Source: Brevundimonas sp. UBA4609
GTDB taxonomy: Bacteria > Pseudomonadota > Alphaproteobacteria > Caulobacterales > Caulobacteraceae
DNA length: 19,634 nt
NCBI GenBank assembly: GCA_002386585.1
Contig: DGIZ01000200.1
Location: 1 to 19,634, forward strand
Direction: 5' to 3'
Below, piece after piece: positions 7,607-15,040 of the stretch (position 1 is its first letter; each line of letters opens with the position of its first letter). The translations under genes and the position numbers were made by a program. The notes beneath the pieces were generated by a model. That model was not told where the DNA came from and ran no database searches. It saw only the letters and a list, made by a program, of their open reading frames with translations.

Positions 7607-8413
7607 ATGGGACGAATGGCGTCAATCAAGAGCGAACAGGCGGACGGCGAAGCGGAGGTCGGGGCGAAGGCCTCCGGCAGCCAGACCCTTCTGCGCGGCC
7701 TGGACGTGATCGACGCCCTGATCGACGGCTCCCTTCCGTTGGCGGAGCTGTCGGAAAAGCTCGAACTGACGCGCAGCACCACCCATCGCCTGGCCTCGGC
7801 CCTGGTCGACCGGCGAATCCTGTCGTTCCGCCCGCGCGAGGGCTATTCCCTGGGACCCAAGCTGCTGGAGCTGGGCCACGCCGCCAGCCAGCAGATGCAT
7901 CTGCCGCGCGTCGCCCGGCCCTATCTGGAGCATCTGTCCACGGTGACCGACGACACGGTGCACCTGGGCGTGCTGGACGGTCGTCATGCGCTCTACCTGG
8001 ACAAGGTCCCCGGTCGTCGCCGCGTGAATATCGGTTCGCGCCTCGGCGAGCGTCACCCCATCGCCTCCACCGGACTGGGCAAGGCGCTGATTCTGGACAA
8101 GAGCGAGCCGGAATGGTGTGACTTCTACGCGCCCGAAGGGGCCGAATTCGACGCCGCCTCGCGCGCGGTCTGGCTGGAGCGGATGCGCAGCTACGCCGAG
8201 AAGGGCCACGCCTTCGACCTTGAGGAGAACGAGGATCAGGTCCGCTGCGTCGCCGCGCCGATTCGGTCCGTCGACGGGCATATCGTGGCCGCGATCAGCG
8301 TCTCGTCCGCCGCTCAATACATGTCCGACGCCCGAATGGCCGAACTGACCAAGACGGTCACCGACGCCGCCAACGCCATCAGCGGCGACCTGGGCTGGAC
8401 CGCTAAAACCTGA
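7607..8413 (+). CDS. IclR-family transcriptional regulator, probable rhamnose regulator
   Basis: 268 aa. An N-terminal winged helix-turn-helix (about 26-80) contains SLPLAELSEKLELTRSTTHRL, an IclR-type recognition region. The C-terminal ligand domain (about 95-262) carries GLGKALIL, DLEENEDQVRCVAAPI and an AISVSSAA-type strand, all typical of the family. The start is chosen at ATG 7607 because TGAGGA precedes it by 7 nt; ATG 7616 is a weaker alternative, and the long upstream open frame is antisense to rhmD. It is the first gene of the plus operon, ahead of rhamnose dehydrogenase and LldD, and divergent from the rhmD operon. It probably controls both by sensing rhamnose or a pathway acid such as rhamnonate or the keto-deoxy acid. 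The effector is not deducible from sequence. Confidence 0.92.
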   Translation: MGRMASIKSEQADGEAEVGAKASGSQTLLRGLDVIDALIDGSLPLAELSEKLELTRSTTHRLASALVDRRILSFRPREGYSLGPKLLELGHAASQQMHLPRVARPYLEHLSTVTDDTVHLGVLDGRHALYLDKVPGRRRVNIGSRLGERHPIASTGLGKALILDKSEPEWCDFYAPEGAEFDAASRAVWLERMRSYAEKGHAFDLEENEDQVRCVAAPIRSVDGHIVAAISVSSAAQYMSDARMAELTKTVTDAANAISGDLGWTAKT

Positions 8414-8437
8414 AAACGCTTACTGTACGGAGCCTCC

Positions 8438-9199
8438 ATGCTGCTTAAAGACAAGGTCGTCCTCATCACCGGGGGATCGCGAGGCATCGGGGCCGCCGTG
8501 GCCGTGGAAATGGCCAGGCAGGGCGCGGACGTCGCCATCAACAGCCATTCGGGCGGTTCTGCTGCGGCCGAGGTGATCGCCGCGGTCGAGGCGCAGGGGC
8601 GCCGTTGCATCTCGGTCGAGGGCGACGTGGCCCTGCCGGAAACGGCGGCCGCCTTCGTCGAGGCCGCCGTCGAGGCCTTCGGCAAGGTGGACGTCTTCGT
8701 CTCCAACGCCGGCATCTGCCCGTTCCACGCCTTCCTCGACATGCCGGCGGAGACGCTGAAGCGCACCATGGAGGTCAACCTCCACGGCGCCTATTTCATG
8801 ACCCAGGCCGCCGCGAACCAGATGGTCAAGCAGGGAAACGGCGGAGCCATCGTCGCCATCAGCTCGATCTCGGCCCTGGTCGGCGGCGAGTTCCAGACCC
8901 ACTACACCCCGACCAAGGCGGGCGTGCACAGTCTGATGCAGTCCTGCGCCATCGCCCTGGGCAAGCACGGCATCCGCTGCAATTCGGTCCTGCCCGGCAC
9001 CATTCTGACCGACATCAACAAGGACGACCTGGCCGACCCGAAGAAGCGGGAATACATGGAAGGCCGCATCCCGCTGGGCCGTCTGGGCCAGCCCGAGGAC
9101 ATCGGCGGCGCCGTGGCCTTCCTGGCCTCGGACATGGCGGCCTATGTCACCGGCGCGGCCCTGCTGGTCGACGGCGGCGCCTTCGTGAACCTGCAATAG
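8438..9199 (+). CDS. L-rhamnose 1-dehydrogenase (SDR)
   Basis: 253 aa short-chain dehydrogenase that oxidises L-rhamnose to L-rhamnono-lactone with NAD(P)+. Motifs: TGGSRGIG at 11-18, NAG at 90-92, catalytic Ser143-Tyr156-Lys160 (HYTPTK). The C-terminal half strongly resembles characterised yeast L-rhamnose dehydrogenase (LRA1) as I recall it: [37 protein letters not shown] and the end [12 protein letters not shown]. That makes the substrate call firmer than for a generic SDR. The start is ATG at 8438 with GGAG 5 nt upstream, 24 bp after the iclR-type stop. It supplies the first step, while steps two to five are encoded on the opposite strand. Confidence 0.92.
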   Translation: MLLKDKVVLITGGSRGIGAAVAVEMARQGADVAINSHSGGSAAAEVIAAVEAQGRRCISVEGDVALPETAAAFVEAAVEAFGKVDVFVSNAGICPFHAFLDMPAETLKRTMEVNLHGAYFMTQAAANQMVKQGNGGAIVAISSISALVGGEFQTHYTPTKAGVHSLMQSCAIALGKHGIRCNSVLPGTILTDINKDDLADPKKREYMEGRIPLGRLGQPEDIGGAVAFLASDMAAYVTGAALLVDGGAFVNLQ

Positions 9200-9209
9200 G
9201 CCGTCCAGC

Positions 9210-10349
9210 GTGAATGCGGCCTCCATCTCCGACTATCGCGAGCTGGCGCGTCGGCGCCTGCCGCGATTCCTGTTCGAATACATCGACGGCGGCTCCTATG
9301 CCGAGACGACGCTGGGGCGGAACGTCAGCGACCTGCGCGACGTGGCCCTGCGTCAGCGGGTGCTGCGCGACGTATCGGACATCGACCTGTCCACGACCCT
9401 GTTCGGACAAGAGGTCAGTTTGCCGGTCGCGCTCGCGCCGGTCGGTCTGGCGGGAATGAATGCGAGGCGCGGCGAGGTTCAGGCCGCCCGCGCCGCCGCT
9501 GCCTTCGGCGTGCCCTTCACCCTGTCCACGGTCGGCGCCTGTTCGATCGGAGAGGTGGCGGCGGGCAGTCCGACGCCCTTCTGGTTTCAGCTCTACATGA
9601 TCCGCGATCGCGCCTTCATGGCCGACCTGCTGGATCTGGCCGAACAGGCGAAATGTCCCGCTCTGGTCTTCACGGTCGACATGCCGGTGCCGGGTTCGCG
9701 CTATCGCGACTACCGCTCAGGGCTGGCGGGGGCGTCGGGCTTCTTCGGCGACATGCGGCGCGCGCTGCAGGCGGTCGGCCGACCCGCCTGGGCCTGGGAT
9801 GTGGGCGTCAACGGCGGCCCGCACTCGCTGGGCAATGTCGCGCCGGTGCTGAAGGGCAAGACGGGCATCGACGACTTCTTCGCCTGGATGCGTGACAACT
9901 TCGATCCCACCGTGACCTGGGAGGATCTGGCCTGGGTGCGCGAGCGCTGGAAGGGGCCGCTGATCATCAAGGGCGTGCTGGACGCCGACGACGCTCGGCG
10001 CGTGGCCGATCTCGGGGCTGACGGCCTCGTGGTGTCGAACCACGGCGGGCGTCAGCTGGACGGCGTCCTGTCCTCGACCCGCGCCCTGCCGCCGATCGCC
10101 GAGGCGGTCGGGGGGCGGCTGACGGTCCTGGCCGACGGCGGAATCCGCAGCGGCCTGGACGTCGCGCGAATGCTGGCTCTGGGCGCCGACGGCGTGCTGA
10201 TCGGACGGGCCTGGGCCTATGCCCTGGCGGCGCGGGGAGAGGCGGGGGTCAGCCACGTCCTGAATCTGATGGCGGCCGAGATGAAGGTGGCCATGGCGCT
10301 GACCGGCGTCACGCGGGTGGATCAACTGGACCGCAACGCCCTGGCCTGA
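9210..10349 (+). CDS. lldD: FMN-dependent L-lactate dehydrogenase (LldD type)
   Basis: 379 aa alpha-hydroxy-acid dehydrogenase. It matches E. coli LldD from end to end: [60 protein letters not shown], and [11 protein letters not shown] with catalytic His278 and substrate Arg281. Lys254 (IIKG) contacts FMN. It oxidises L-lactate to pyruvate, feeding electrons to the respiratory chain from the inner membrane face. The start is GTG at 9210, 10 bp after the rhamnose dehydrogenase stop, with only a weak SD. Its place makes biochemical sense: the diketo-acid hydrolase of the divergent operon releases one L-lactate per rhamnose. Other alpha-hydroxy-acid oxidases (mandelate, glycolate) are less similar. 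Confidence 0.93.
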   Translation: MNAASISDYRELARRRLPRFLFEYIDGGSYAETTLGRNVSDLRDVALRQRVLRDVSDIDLSTTLFGQEVSLPVALAPVGLAGMNARRGEVQAARAAAAFGVPFTLSTVGACSIGEVAAGSPTPFWFQLYMIRDRAFMADLLDLAEQAKCPALVFTVDMPVPGSRYRDYRSGLAGASGFFGDMRRALQAVGRPAWAWDVGVNGGPHSLGNVAPVLKGKTGIDDFFAWMRDNFDPTVTWEDLAWVRERWKGPLIIKGVLDADDARRVADLGADGLVVSNHGGRQLDGVLSSTRALPPIAEAVGGRLTVLADGGIRSGLDVARMLALGADGVLIGRAWAYALAARGEAGVSHVLNLMAAEMKVAMALTGVTRVDQLDRNALA

Positions 10350-10375
10350 TCCGGGCGGGTCGCGGCTTCTTCAAG

Positions 10376-10407
10376 AAAAAGGCGCCGGCGAAAGGATCGC
10401 CGGCACC
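10376..10407 (-). terminator. Rho-independent terminator of the TonB receptor gene
   Basis: On the minus strand, just after the receptor stop, a 10 bp GC-rich stem (one G-T wobble) with a 7 nt loop is followed by TTTTT. Arms lie at 10398-10407 and 10381-10390, with the T-run at 10380-10376. On the plus strand the same hairpin follows lldD but has no T-run, so it may only weakly stop that transcript. Confidence 0.85.
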
Positions 10408-10441
10408 CAGGTTTCACCGCTCAGGAGGGCGGTGGAAAGCG

Positions 10442-13288
10442 TCAGAACTTGTAGCGGGCGCCCACGAACACCTGACGGCCGGTGTGGTGGTAGACGTAGG
10501 TGCTGTCCCGCACCCCATCGAGCTCGCCGTGGTTCTGGCGGTTGGCCTCGTCCGTGAGGTTGATGCCCTCGAGCGTCAGCGTCAGGTGGTCGGTGACGTT
10601 GAACGAAGCCGAGGCGTCGATGCTGAGCGTCTCGGTCTTGCCGGTGGCGACGATGCCGCGCGAGCCGCCGTTGGAGGCCGGCACCTGCTGGTAGTAGGTG
10701 TCGCGATAGGCCGCCGACACCCGGGCGTTGAAACGACCGTCGTCATAATAGAGCGTGGCGTTCCAGGCGTCGGGCGACAGGTTCACCAGATTGGCCGTCA
10801 CATAGGCGGTGCAGGCGGCGGTGGTGCAGTAGTCGATTTCCGACTCCACATGGGTGAAGTTGGCCTGGACGCCCAGGTTCGAGAAGGCGCCCGGCAGGAA
10901 GGTGAAGGGCTGCTGATAGCTGATCTCGAAGCCCTTCAACGGGCCGCCCGGCGTGTTGGTCGGACGGCTGAAGACGTAATCCTCCGCCGGGGGACGGTCG
11001 ACGGCGGCGGGGAAGGCTTCCGGGTTCATCGCCGTCAGCTCGGCATAGGTCAGCCGTTGCTGGGTCGTCTGAACGTAGGTCGAGATGTCCTTGTAGAAGA
11101 ACGCCAGCGACAGCAGGGACTCCGGCGCGAAATACCATTCCAGCGACAGGTCGAAGGTGTCGGCGCGGTAAGGGTCCAGGTTCACATTGCCCAGCGACGC
11201 CGTGCGGTTGGCGGCGTTCGGCGCGCTGAGCGAGAAGACCGGCACCAGGCTGGTCACGGGCGGGCGCGCCATGACGCGGGCGGCGCCGAAGCGGACCATG
11301 ACGTTTTCGACCGGCTCGATCGACAGGTTCAGCGACGGCAGGATGTCGTCATAGTTGTTGGCGCCGGTGATGCGCGTCGTCACTCCGCTGAGAGAGGAGT
11401 AGCCGGCGGCCTCGATCTCGGTGTTCACCCAGCGCGCGCCGAAGTTGCCGCGGACCGGCATGCCGACCCATTCGGTGTTCCAGTCCAGCTGGGCCCATAG
11501 GCCGGTGTCCTTTTCCGTCACGTCGCGCCAGTTGCCCAGCGCCGTGGACCCGTTCTCCAGTCCCAGCAGACGGAAGTCGCCGCCAGCCACGCCGGTGTCG
11601 CACAGGCAATCGGCCCCATAGGCTTTCACGATCGCGTCGAGGTTCGGCGAAATCCAGGCGGTGGCTGAGCCTGCGGGCAGATCCAGATTCCTGCCGAAGC
11701 CGTCGAGCAGATAGGTCAGGCCGCCGATCGAGGCTCCCCCCGGTATGGCGGGCGCGGTGTTGGTCTTGCGAGCATAGCCTGAGCCTTCAGACTGATACTC
11801 CTTGTAGCTGGCGCCGACCTTGAACGTCATGCGGTCGTCGATGTCGAACTCGAAGGCGCCTTCGAAGGTCGTATAGGTGTTGCTCTGCGAACTGGATGAC
11901 ATACGCAGTTCTGAGAGGGGCTGGACGCCGGCCGGACCGGTGATGGTCCATTGGTTGGGATCCGTGACGTCGAAGCCGTAGTCGATCTTGGGCAGGTCGC
12001 GATTGTCGCGGAAATCGATCGACCAGCCGGCGCCGTCCTGATGGTCGATGATGGCGTTGACCTGGAGGGGGTTGTCGAACGTCGACTCGGAACGACCCGC
12101 CACGCCTCTGAAGCGCACGCTGTCCGAGAAGTCGTGTTCGATCTCCAGCGTATACTGCGAGAATTCGCTCTTCAGTTCGTCGAAGCGCTCTTCCGTGCGC
12201 ATGTCCATGCCGTCGAGGAGCAGGTAGACCAGTTCGCCCGTTTCGGCGTCGGCGACGGCGTCGACGATCGTAACCCCAGGCTTGCCGCCCTGGCTGGCGT
12301 TGCGGCTCAACGACCAGGCCTCGAGGAAGTTCTCCTGACGGGTCGAATCCAGCTTGGAATAGAGGCCGTCCAGGCTGATGGTCGTGGCGTCCGAGGGGCG
12401 CCATTGCAGCGACAGGGTCGCGCCTAGGCGCTCCTGCTCATGGCTCAGACGGCCGTAGCGCGGAATGCGCGGGTGGAACAGGCCGCCGGCCGCATCGGAC
12501 CCGCCGGGCAGGGCTTCGGGGTTCAAGAAGCCGTTGTCGCCATTGGCCGGACCCCAGCGCACCGAGCTGAAGCCTTCCTCGATGGAGCTCTTGTCGCTGT
12601 AGGCCAGCGACAGCAGGGCTCCGAACTTGCCGTCCATCCAGGTGTTGGAGATCAGGCCGGCGAAACGCGGGCTCCAGTTCTCCGACAGGTCGTTGTAGCC
12701 GCCCTGGACCGAGGCCACGGCGTTAAAGCCTGAATAGTCGAACGGCCGGGCCGTGCGCAGATCGACCGTGGCGCCCAGGGAGCCTTCCTCAACCTCGGCC
12801 GAGGCGGTCTTGCGCACGGTGATGTTGTTGAAAAGTTCGGAGGCGAAGACGTTGAAGTCGAACCCGCGGCCGCGGTTCACGCCGCCCGAGGAGTCCGTGG
12901 CGCCGGTAGTCGCCTGAGCTTCGATGCCGTTGATGCGGGTGCGGGTGAACTCCGAGCTGAGGCCGCGCACCGTGATGGAGCGGCCTTCGCCCGCGTCGCG
13001 GTCGATGGAGACGCCGGGGATGCGCTGGATCGATTCCGCCAGGTTGGTGTCGGGGAAATCGGCGATGTCTTCGGCCGAGATGGCGTCCACCACCCCGGCT
13101 TCCTTGCGCTTGATGTTGAGCGCGTTCTGCAGGCTGGCGCGGAAGCCGGTGACGACGATTTCGTCGACGGCGGTCGGCTGGTCGTCGGCCGGCGTCGACT
13201 GAGCCTGCGCCGCGCCGGCGAAGGTCAAGAAGGCGAGCGAGGCGCCGAGCAGCAGCGAGGCGCGCGCAGGGGCGGCGTGATAGGGCAT
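10442..13288 (-). CDS. TonB-dependent receptor, Xanthomonas/Caulobacter type, likely pectin oligosaccharide importer
   Basis: 948 aa. The signal peptide (1-29) ends in an AQA|Q site. A TonB-box-like stretch (DEIVVTGFRAS, from about 42) leads into the plug domain (about 55-175), with AEDIADFPDTNLAESIQRIPG and ITVRGLSSEFTRTRING, followed by a 22-strand barrel ending in the outer-membrane signature ...FVGARYKF. These plug motifs are typical of the Caulobacter/Xanthomonas carbohydrate receptor family. It imports ligands across the outer membrane using TonB energy. The start has a strong GGAGGAG SD 6 nt upstream. It is divergent from the uronate operon and shares a control region with paired repeats, so oligogalacturonides are the likely ligand; rhamnose-containing oligomers are also possible. 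Receptors of this type are often sugar-induced. Confidence 0.93.
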   Translation of the reverse strand: MPYHAAPARASLLLGASLAFLTFAGAAQAQSTPADDQPTAVDEIVVTGFRASLQNALNIKRKEAGVVDAISAEDIADFPDTNLAESIQRIPGVSIDRDAGEGRSITVRGLSSEFTRTRINGIEAQATTGATDSSGGVNRGRGFDFNVFASELFNNITVRKTASAEVEEGSLGATVDLRTARPFDYSGFNAVASVQGGYNDLSENWSPRFAGLISNTWMDGKFGALLSLAYSDKSSIEEGFSSVRWGPANGDNGFLNPEALPGGSDAAGGLFHPRIPRYGRLSHEQERLGATLSLQWRPSDATTISLDGLYSKLDSTRQENFLEAWSLSRNASQGGKPGVTIVDAVADAETGELVYLLLDGMDMRTEERFDELKSEFSQYTLEIEHDFSDSVRFRGVAGRSESTFDNPLQVNAIIDHQDGAGWSIDFRDNRDLPKIDYGFDVTDPNQWTITGPAGVQPLSELRMSSSSQSNTYTTFEGAFEFDIDDRMTFKVGASYKEYQSEGSGYARKTNTAPAIPGGASIGGLTYLLDGFGRNLDLPAGSATAWISPNLDAIVKAYGADCLCDTGVAGGDFRLLGLENGSTALGNWRDVTEKDTGLWAQLDWNTEWVGMPVRGNFGARWVNTEIEAAGYSSLSGVTTRITGANNYDDILPSLNLSIEPVENVMVRFGAARVMARPPVTSLVPVFSLSAPNAANRTASLGNVNLDPYRADTFDLSLEWYFAPESLLSLAFFYKDISTYVQTTQQRLTYAELTAMNPEAFPAAVDRPPAEDYVFSRPTNTPGGPLKGFEISYQQPFTFLPGAFSNLGVQANFTHVESEIDYCTTAACTAYVTANLVNLSPDAWNATLYYDDGRFNARVSAAYRDTYYQQVPASNGGSRGIVATGKTETLSIDASASFNVTDHLTLTLEGINLTDEANRQNHGELDGVRDSTYVYHHTGRQVFVGARYKF

Positions 13289-13356
13289 ATGGTTCTCCTC
13301 CCAGTTGGACCCGCCAGGGAACGCCCGTCCCAGTTCAGGTCGCCGCTTTCGCGGGA

Positions 13357-13399
13357 ACCGGTGTCAATTGCTGTTTGTCAGCGAGTTCCACCGGTGTCA
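13357..13399. repeat. Paired operator-like direct repeat ACCGGTGTCA
   Basis: Identical 10-mers at 13357-13366 and 13390-13399, in the same orientation, 33 bp apart (about three helical turns). Each contains the palindromic core ACCGGT and looks like the well-conserved half of an imperfect palindrome of the TGACACCGGTGTCA type, a shape common for LacI-family operators. The spacing would put two bound dimers on nearly the same DNA face. Location between a TonB receptor and the uronate operon suggests co-control of both. No matching regulator gene is in the window. Confidence 0.6.
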
Positions 13400-13403
13400 T
13401 ACA
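13375..13403 (+). promoter_or_regulatory. Tentative sigma70-type promoter for uxaC operon
   Basis: TTGTCA (13375-13380), 17 bp spacer, CATACA (13398-13403). The -35 is good and the -10 poor (3 of 6). The second ACCGGTGTCA copy lies over the spacer and -10, where a bound repressor would block polymerase. If real, the transcript would start near 13410 and carry a leader of about 215 nt. Confidence 0.3.
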
Positions 13404-13493
13404 GAGCTACGCACGTTTTTTATCCTGTGGCAAGATGATGGCGAAACGCTCCTCCGGCTAAGGTTCGAACCCTGCGAAACAACAACCGGAGCC

Positions 13494-13576
13494 GGCGCCT
13501 GACGTCCCCCGGCCCCTGAGGGAGACATCGTCAGCGCCGCCCAGGCGGGCGTTTTCATGCCTGTCGCCGTCTCCCT
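13494..13576 (+). promoter_or_regulatory. Structured uxaC leader with two competing stems
   Basis: Stem A pairs 13494-13504 with 13529-13538 (10 bp, one bulged C). Stem B pairs AGGGAGAC (13519-13526) with GTCTCCCT (13569-13576), 8 bp perfect. The 3' arm of A lies inside B and the 5' arm of B lies inside A, so the two cannot form together except as a pseudoknot. Inside B sits a terminator-like hairpin. The arrangement resembles an attenuator or RNA switch, but I recognise no known riboswitch class. Confidence 0.35.
13538..13555 (+). terminator. Terminator-like hairpin in the uxaC leader
   Basis: CGCCC-AGGC-GGGCG followed directly by TTTT. The stem is short (5 bp) but all G-C, and the T-run is short. 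It could act as an attenuator for uxaC or as the 3' end of a small RNA starting near 13410; weak by itself. Confidence 0.35.
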
Positions 13577-13624
13577 TCTTCTCCGCCCGATTCGCTTCGC
13601 TTCCGTTCCGATTTCGAGTTTCAG

Positions 13625-15040
13625 ATGACCCAACCGCTTCGCTTGAATCCTGATCGTCTTCTGCCGGCCGATCCCGACACCCGCGCCGTCGCGAGGCGGC
13701 TGTACGCCGAGATCAAGGCTCTGCCGATCATCAGCCCGCACGGCCACACCGACCCGTCCTGGTTCGCGGGGAACGCCACCTTCGCCAATCCGGCCGAGCT
13801 GCTGATAACGCCGGATCACTACGTCTTCCGCATGCTCTACAGCCAGGGCATGGCGATGGAGGATCTGGGCGTTCCGCGCGCCGACGGCGGGGCGGTCGAG
13901 ACGGACCCGCGCAAGATCTGGCGACGGTTCGCCGAGAACTATCACCTGTTCCGTGGCACGCCTTCGCGGATGTGGCACGACTGGGTCTATGCCGAAGTTT
14001 TCGGCCTGGACGTGCGCCTTTCGGCTGAGACGGCGGACCACTATTACGACGTCATCGACGCGGCCCTGCAGACCGAAGCCTTCCGGCCGCGCGCCCTGTT
14101 CGACCGCTACAATATCGAGGTGCTGACCACGACGGAGTCGCCCCTCGACAGCCTCGAGCATCACAAGGCGATCAATGCTTCGGGCTGGAAGGGGCGGGTG
14201 CTGACCGCCTATCGTCCCGACCCCGTGCTGGACCCGGACTATGAAGGGTTCCGCGACAATCTGAAGGTTCTGGCCGAACAGACCGGCCGGGACACCCTGT
14301 CGTGGAACGGCTACCTGCAGGCGCTGCGCGATCGGCGCGCCTTCTTCATCGAGATGGGCGCCACCTCGACGGATCACGGCCACCCGACCGCCTTCACCGC
14401 CGACCTGTCTCGCGCCGAGGCCGAGACCCTGTTCCAGCGCGTGTCGACCGGGCCGGCCAGCGCCGAGGACGCTGAACTGTTCCGCGGCCAGATGCTGACG
14501 GAGATGGCGGCCATGTCGGTCGAGGATGGTCTGGTGATGCAGCTGCACCCCGGCTCCTTCCGCAATCACAACGGCTTCGTCTTCGAGCGCTTCGGCCGCG
14601 ACAAGGGCGCGGACATTCCCACGCGCACCGACTATGTGCGCGCGCTGAAGCCCCTGCTGGACCGGTTCGGATCGGACAACCGGCTGACCCTGATCCTGTT
14701 CACCCTGGACGAGAGCGTCTATGCGCGCGAACTGGCGCCGCTGGCGGGCCATTATCCGGCGCTGAAGCTGGGGCCCAGCTGGTGGTTCCACGACAGCCCG
14801 GAAGGGATGCGCCGCTTCCGCGAGAACGTCACCGAGACGGCGGGTTTCTACAACACGGTCGGCTTCAACGACGACACCCGCGCCTTCCTGTCCATTCCGG
14901 CGCGGCACGATGTGGCCCGTCGCATGGACTGCGGCTTCCTGGCCCGCCTGGTGGTCGAGCATCGGATGGAAGAGGACGAGGCCCATGAGGTGGCGCGCGC
15001 CCTGACCTATGATCTGGTCAAGGCGGCCTACAAGCTGTGA
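13625..15040 (+). CDS. uxaC: Uronate isomerase (D-galacturonate/D-glucuronate isomerase)
   Basis: 471 aa, the normal UxaC length. It belongs to the amidohydrolase superfamily: the early metal motif reads ISPHGHTDPSWFA (His39, His41), and family blocks follow, such as NYHLFRGTPSRMWHDW, TTTESPLDSLEHH, GATSTDHGHP, MQLHPGSFRNHN and the late KLGPSWWFHDSPEGM. It interconverts D-galacturonate and D-tagaturonate, and D-glucuronate and D-fructuronate, the first step of hexuronate breakdown. It is the first gene of a tight three-gene operon; its stop overlaps the next start in a GTGA junction. The ATG at 13625 has no visible SD, which fits a structured or special leader; no better in-frame start is obvious. 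Confidence 0.96.
   Translation: MTQPLRLNPDRLLPADPDTRAVARRLYAEIKALPIISPHGHTDPSWFAGNATFANPAELLITPDHYVFRMLYSQGMAMEDLGVPRADGGAVETDPRKIWRRFAENYHLFRGTPSRMWHDWVYAEVFGLDVRLSAETADHYYDVIDAALQTEAFRPRALFDRYNIEVLTTTESPLDSLEHHKAINASGWKGRVLTAYRPDPVLDPDYEGFRDNLKVLAEQTGRDTLSWNGYLQALRDRRAFFIEMGATSTDHGHPTAFTADLSRAEAETLFQRVSTGPASAEDAELFRGQMLTEMAAMSVEDGLVMQLHPGSFRNHNGFVFERFGRDKGADIPTRTDYVRALKPLLDRFGSDNRLTLILFTLDESVYARELAPLAGHYPALKLGPSWWFHDSPEGMRRFRENVTETAGFYNTVGFNDDTRAFLSIPARHDVARRMDCGFLARLVVEHRMEEDEAHEVARALTYDLVKAAYKL

Larger units (their letters stand above)
13289..13624. promoter_or_regulatory. 336 bp divergent control region, receptor / uxaC
   Basis: There is no convincing gene here. Next to the receptor start lies its SD (13295-13301). 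The middle holds two copies of ACCGGTGTCA and a candidate plus-strand promoter. The 3' part (about 13494-13576) would be transcribed as a uxaC leader and contains overlapping inverted repeats. uxaC itself has no recognisable SD. The 65-codon open frame at 13305-13502 spans promoter-like DNA and lacks an SD, so I do not call it a gene. Confidence 0.6.

Noticed and set aside
13435..13461. Eight-codon leader peptide MMAKRSSG before uxaC
   Set aside because: No clear SD and no codon run related to the pathway; probably chance, though it falls within the proposed leader.
13305..13502. 65-codon plus-strand open frame in the control region
   Set aside because: Spans the operator repeats and candidate promoter, has no SD and no recognisable features.
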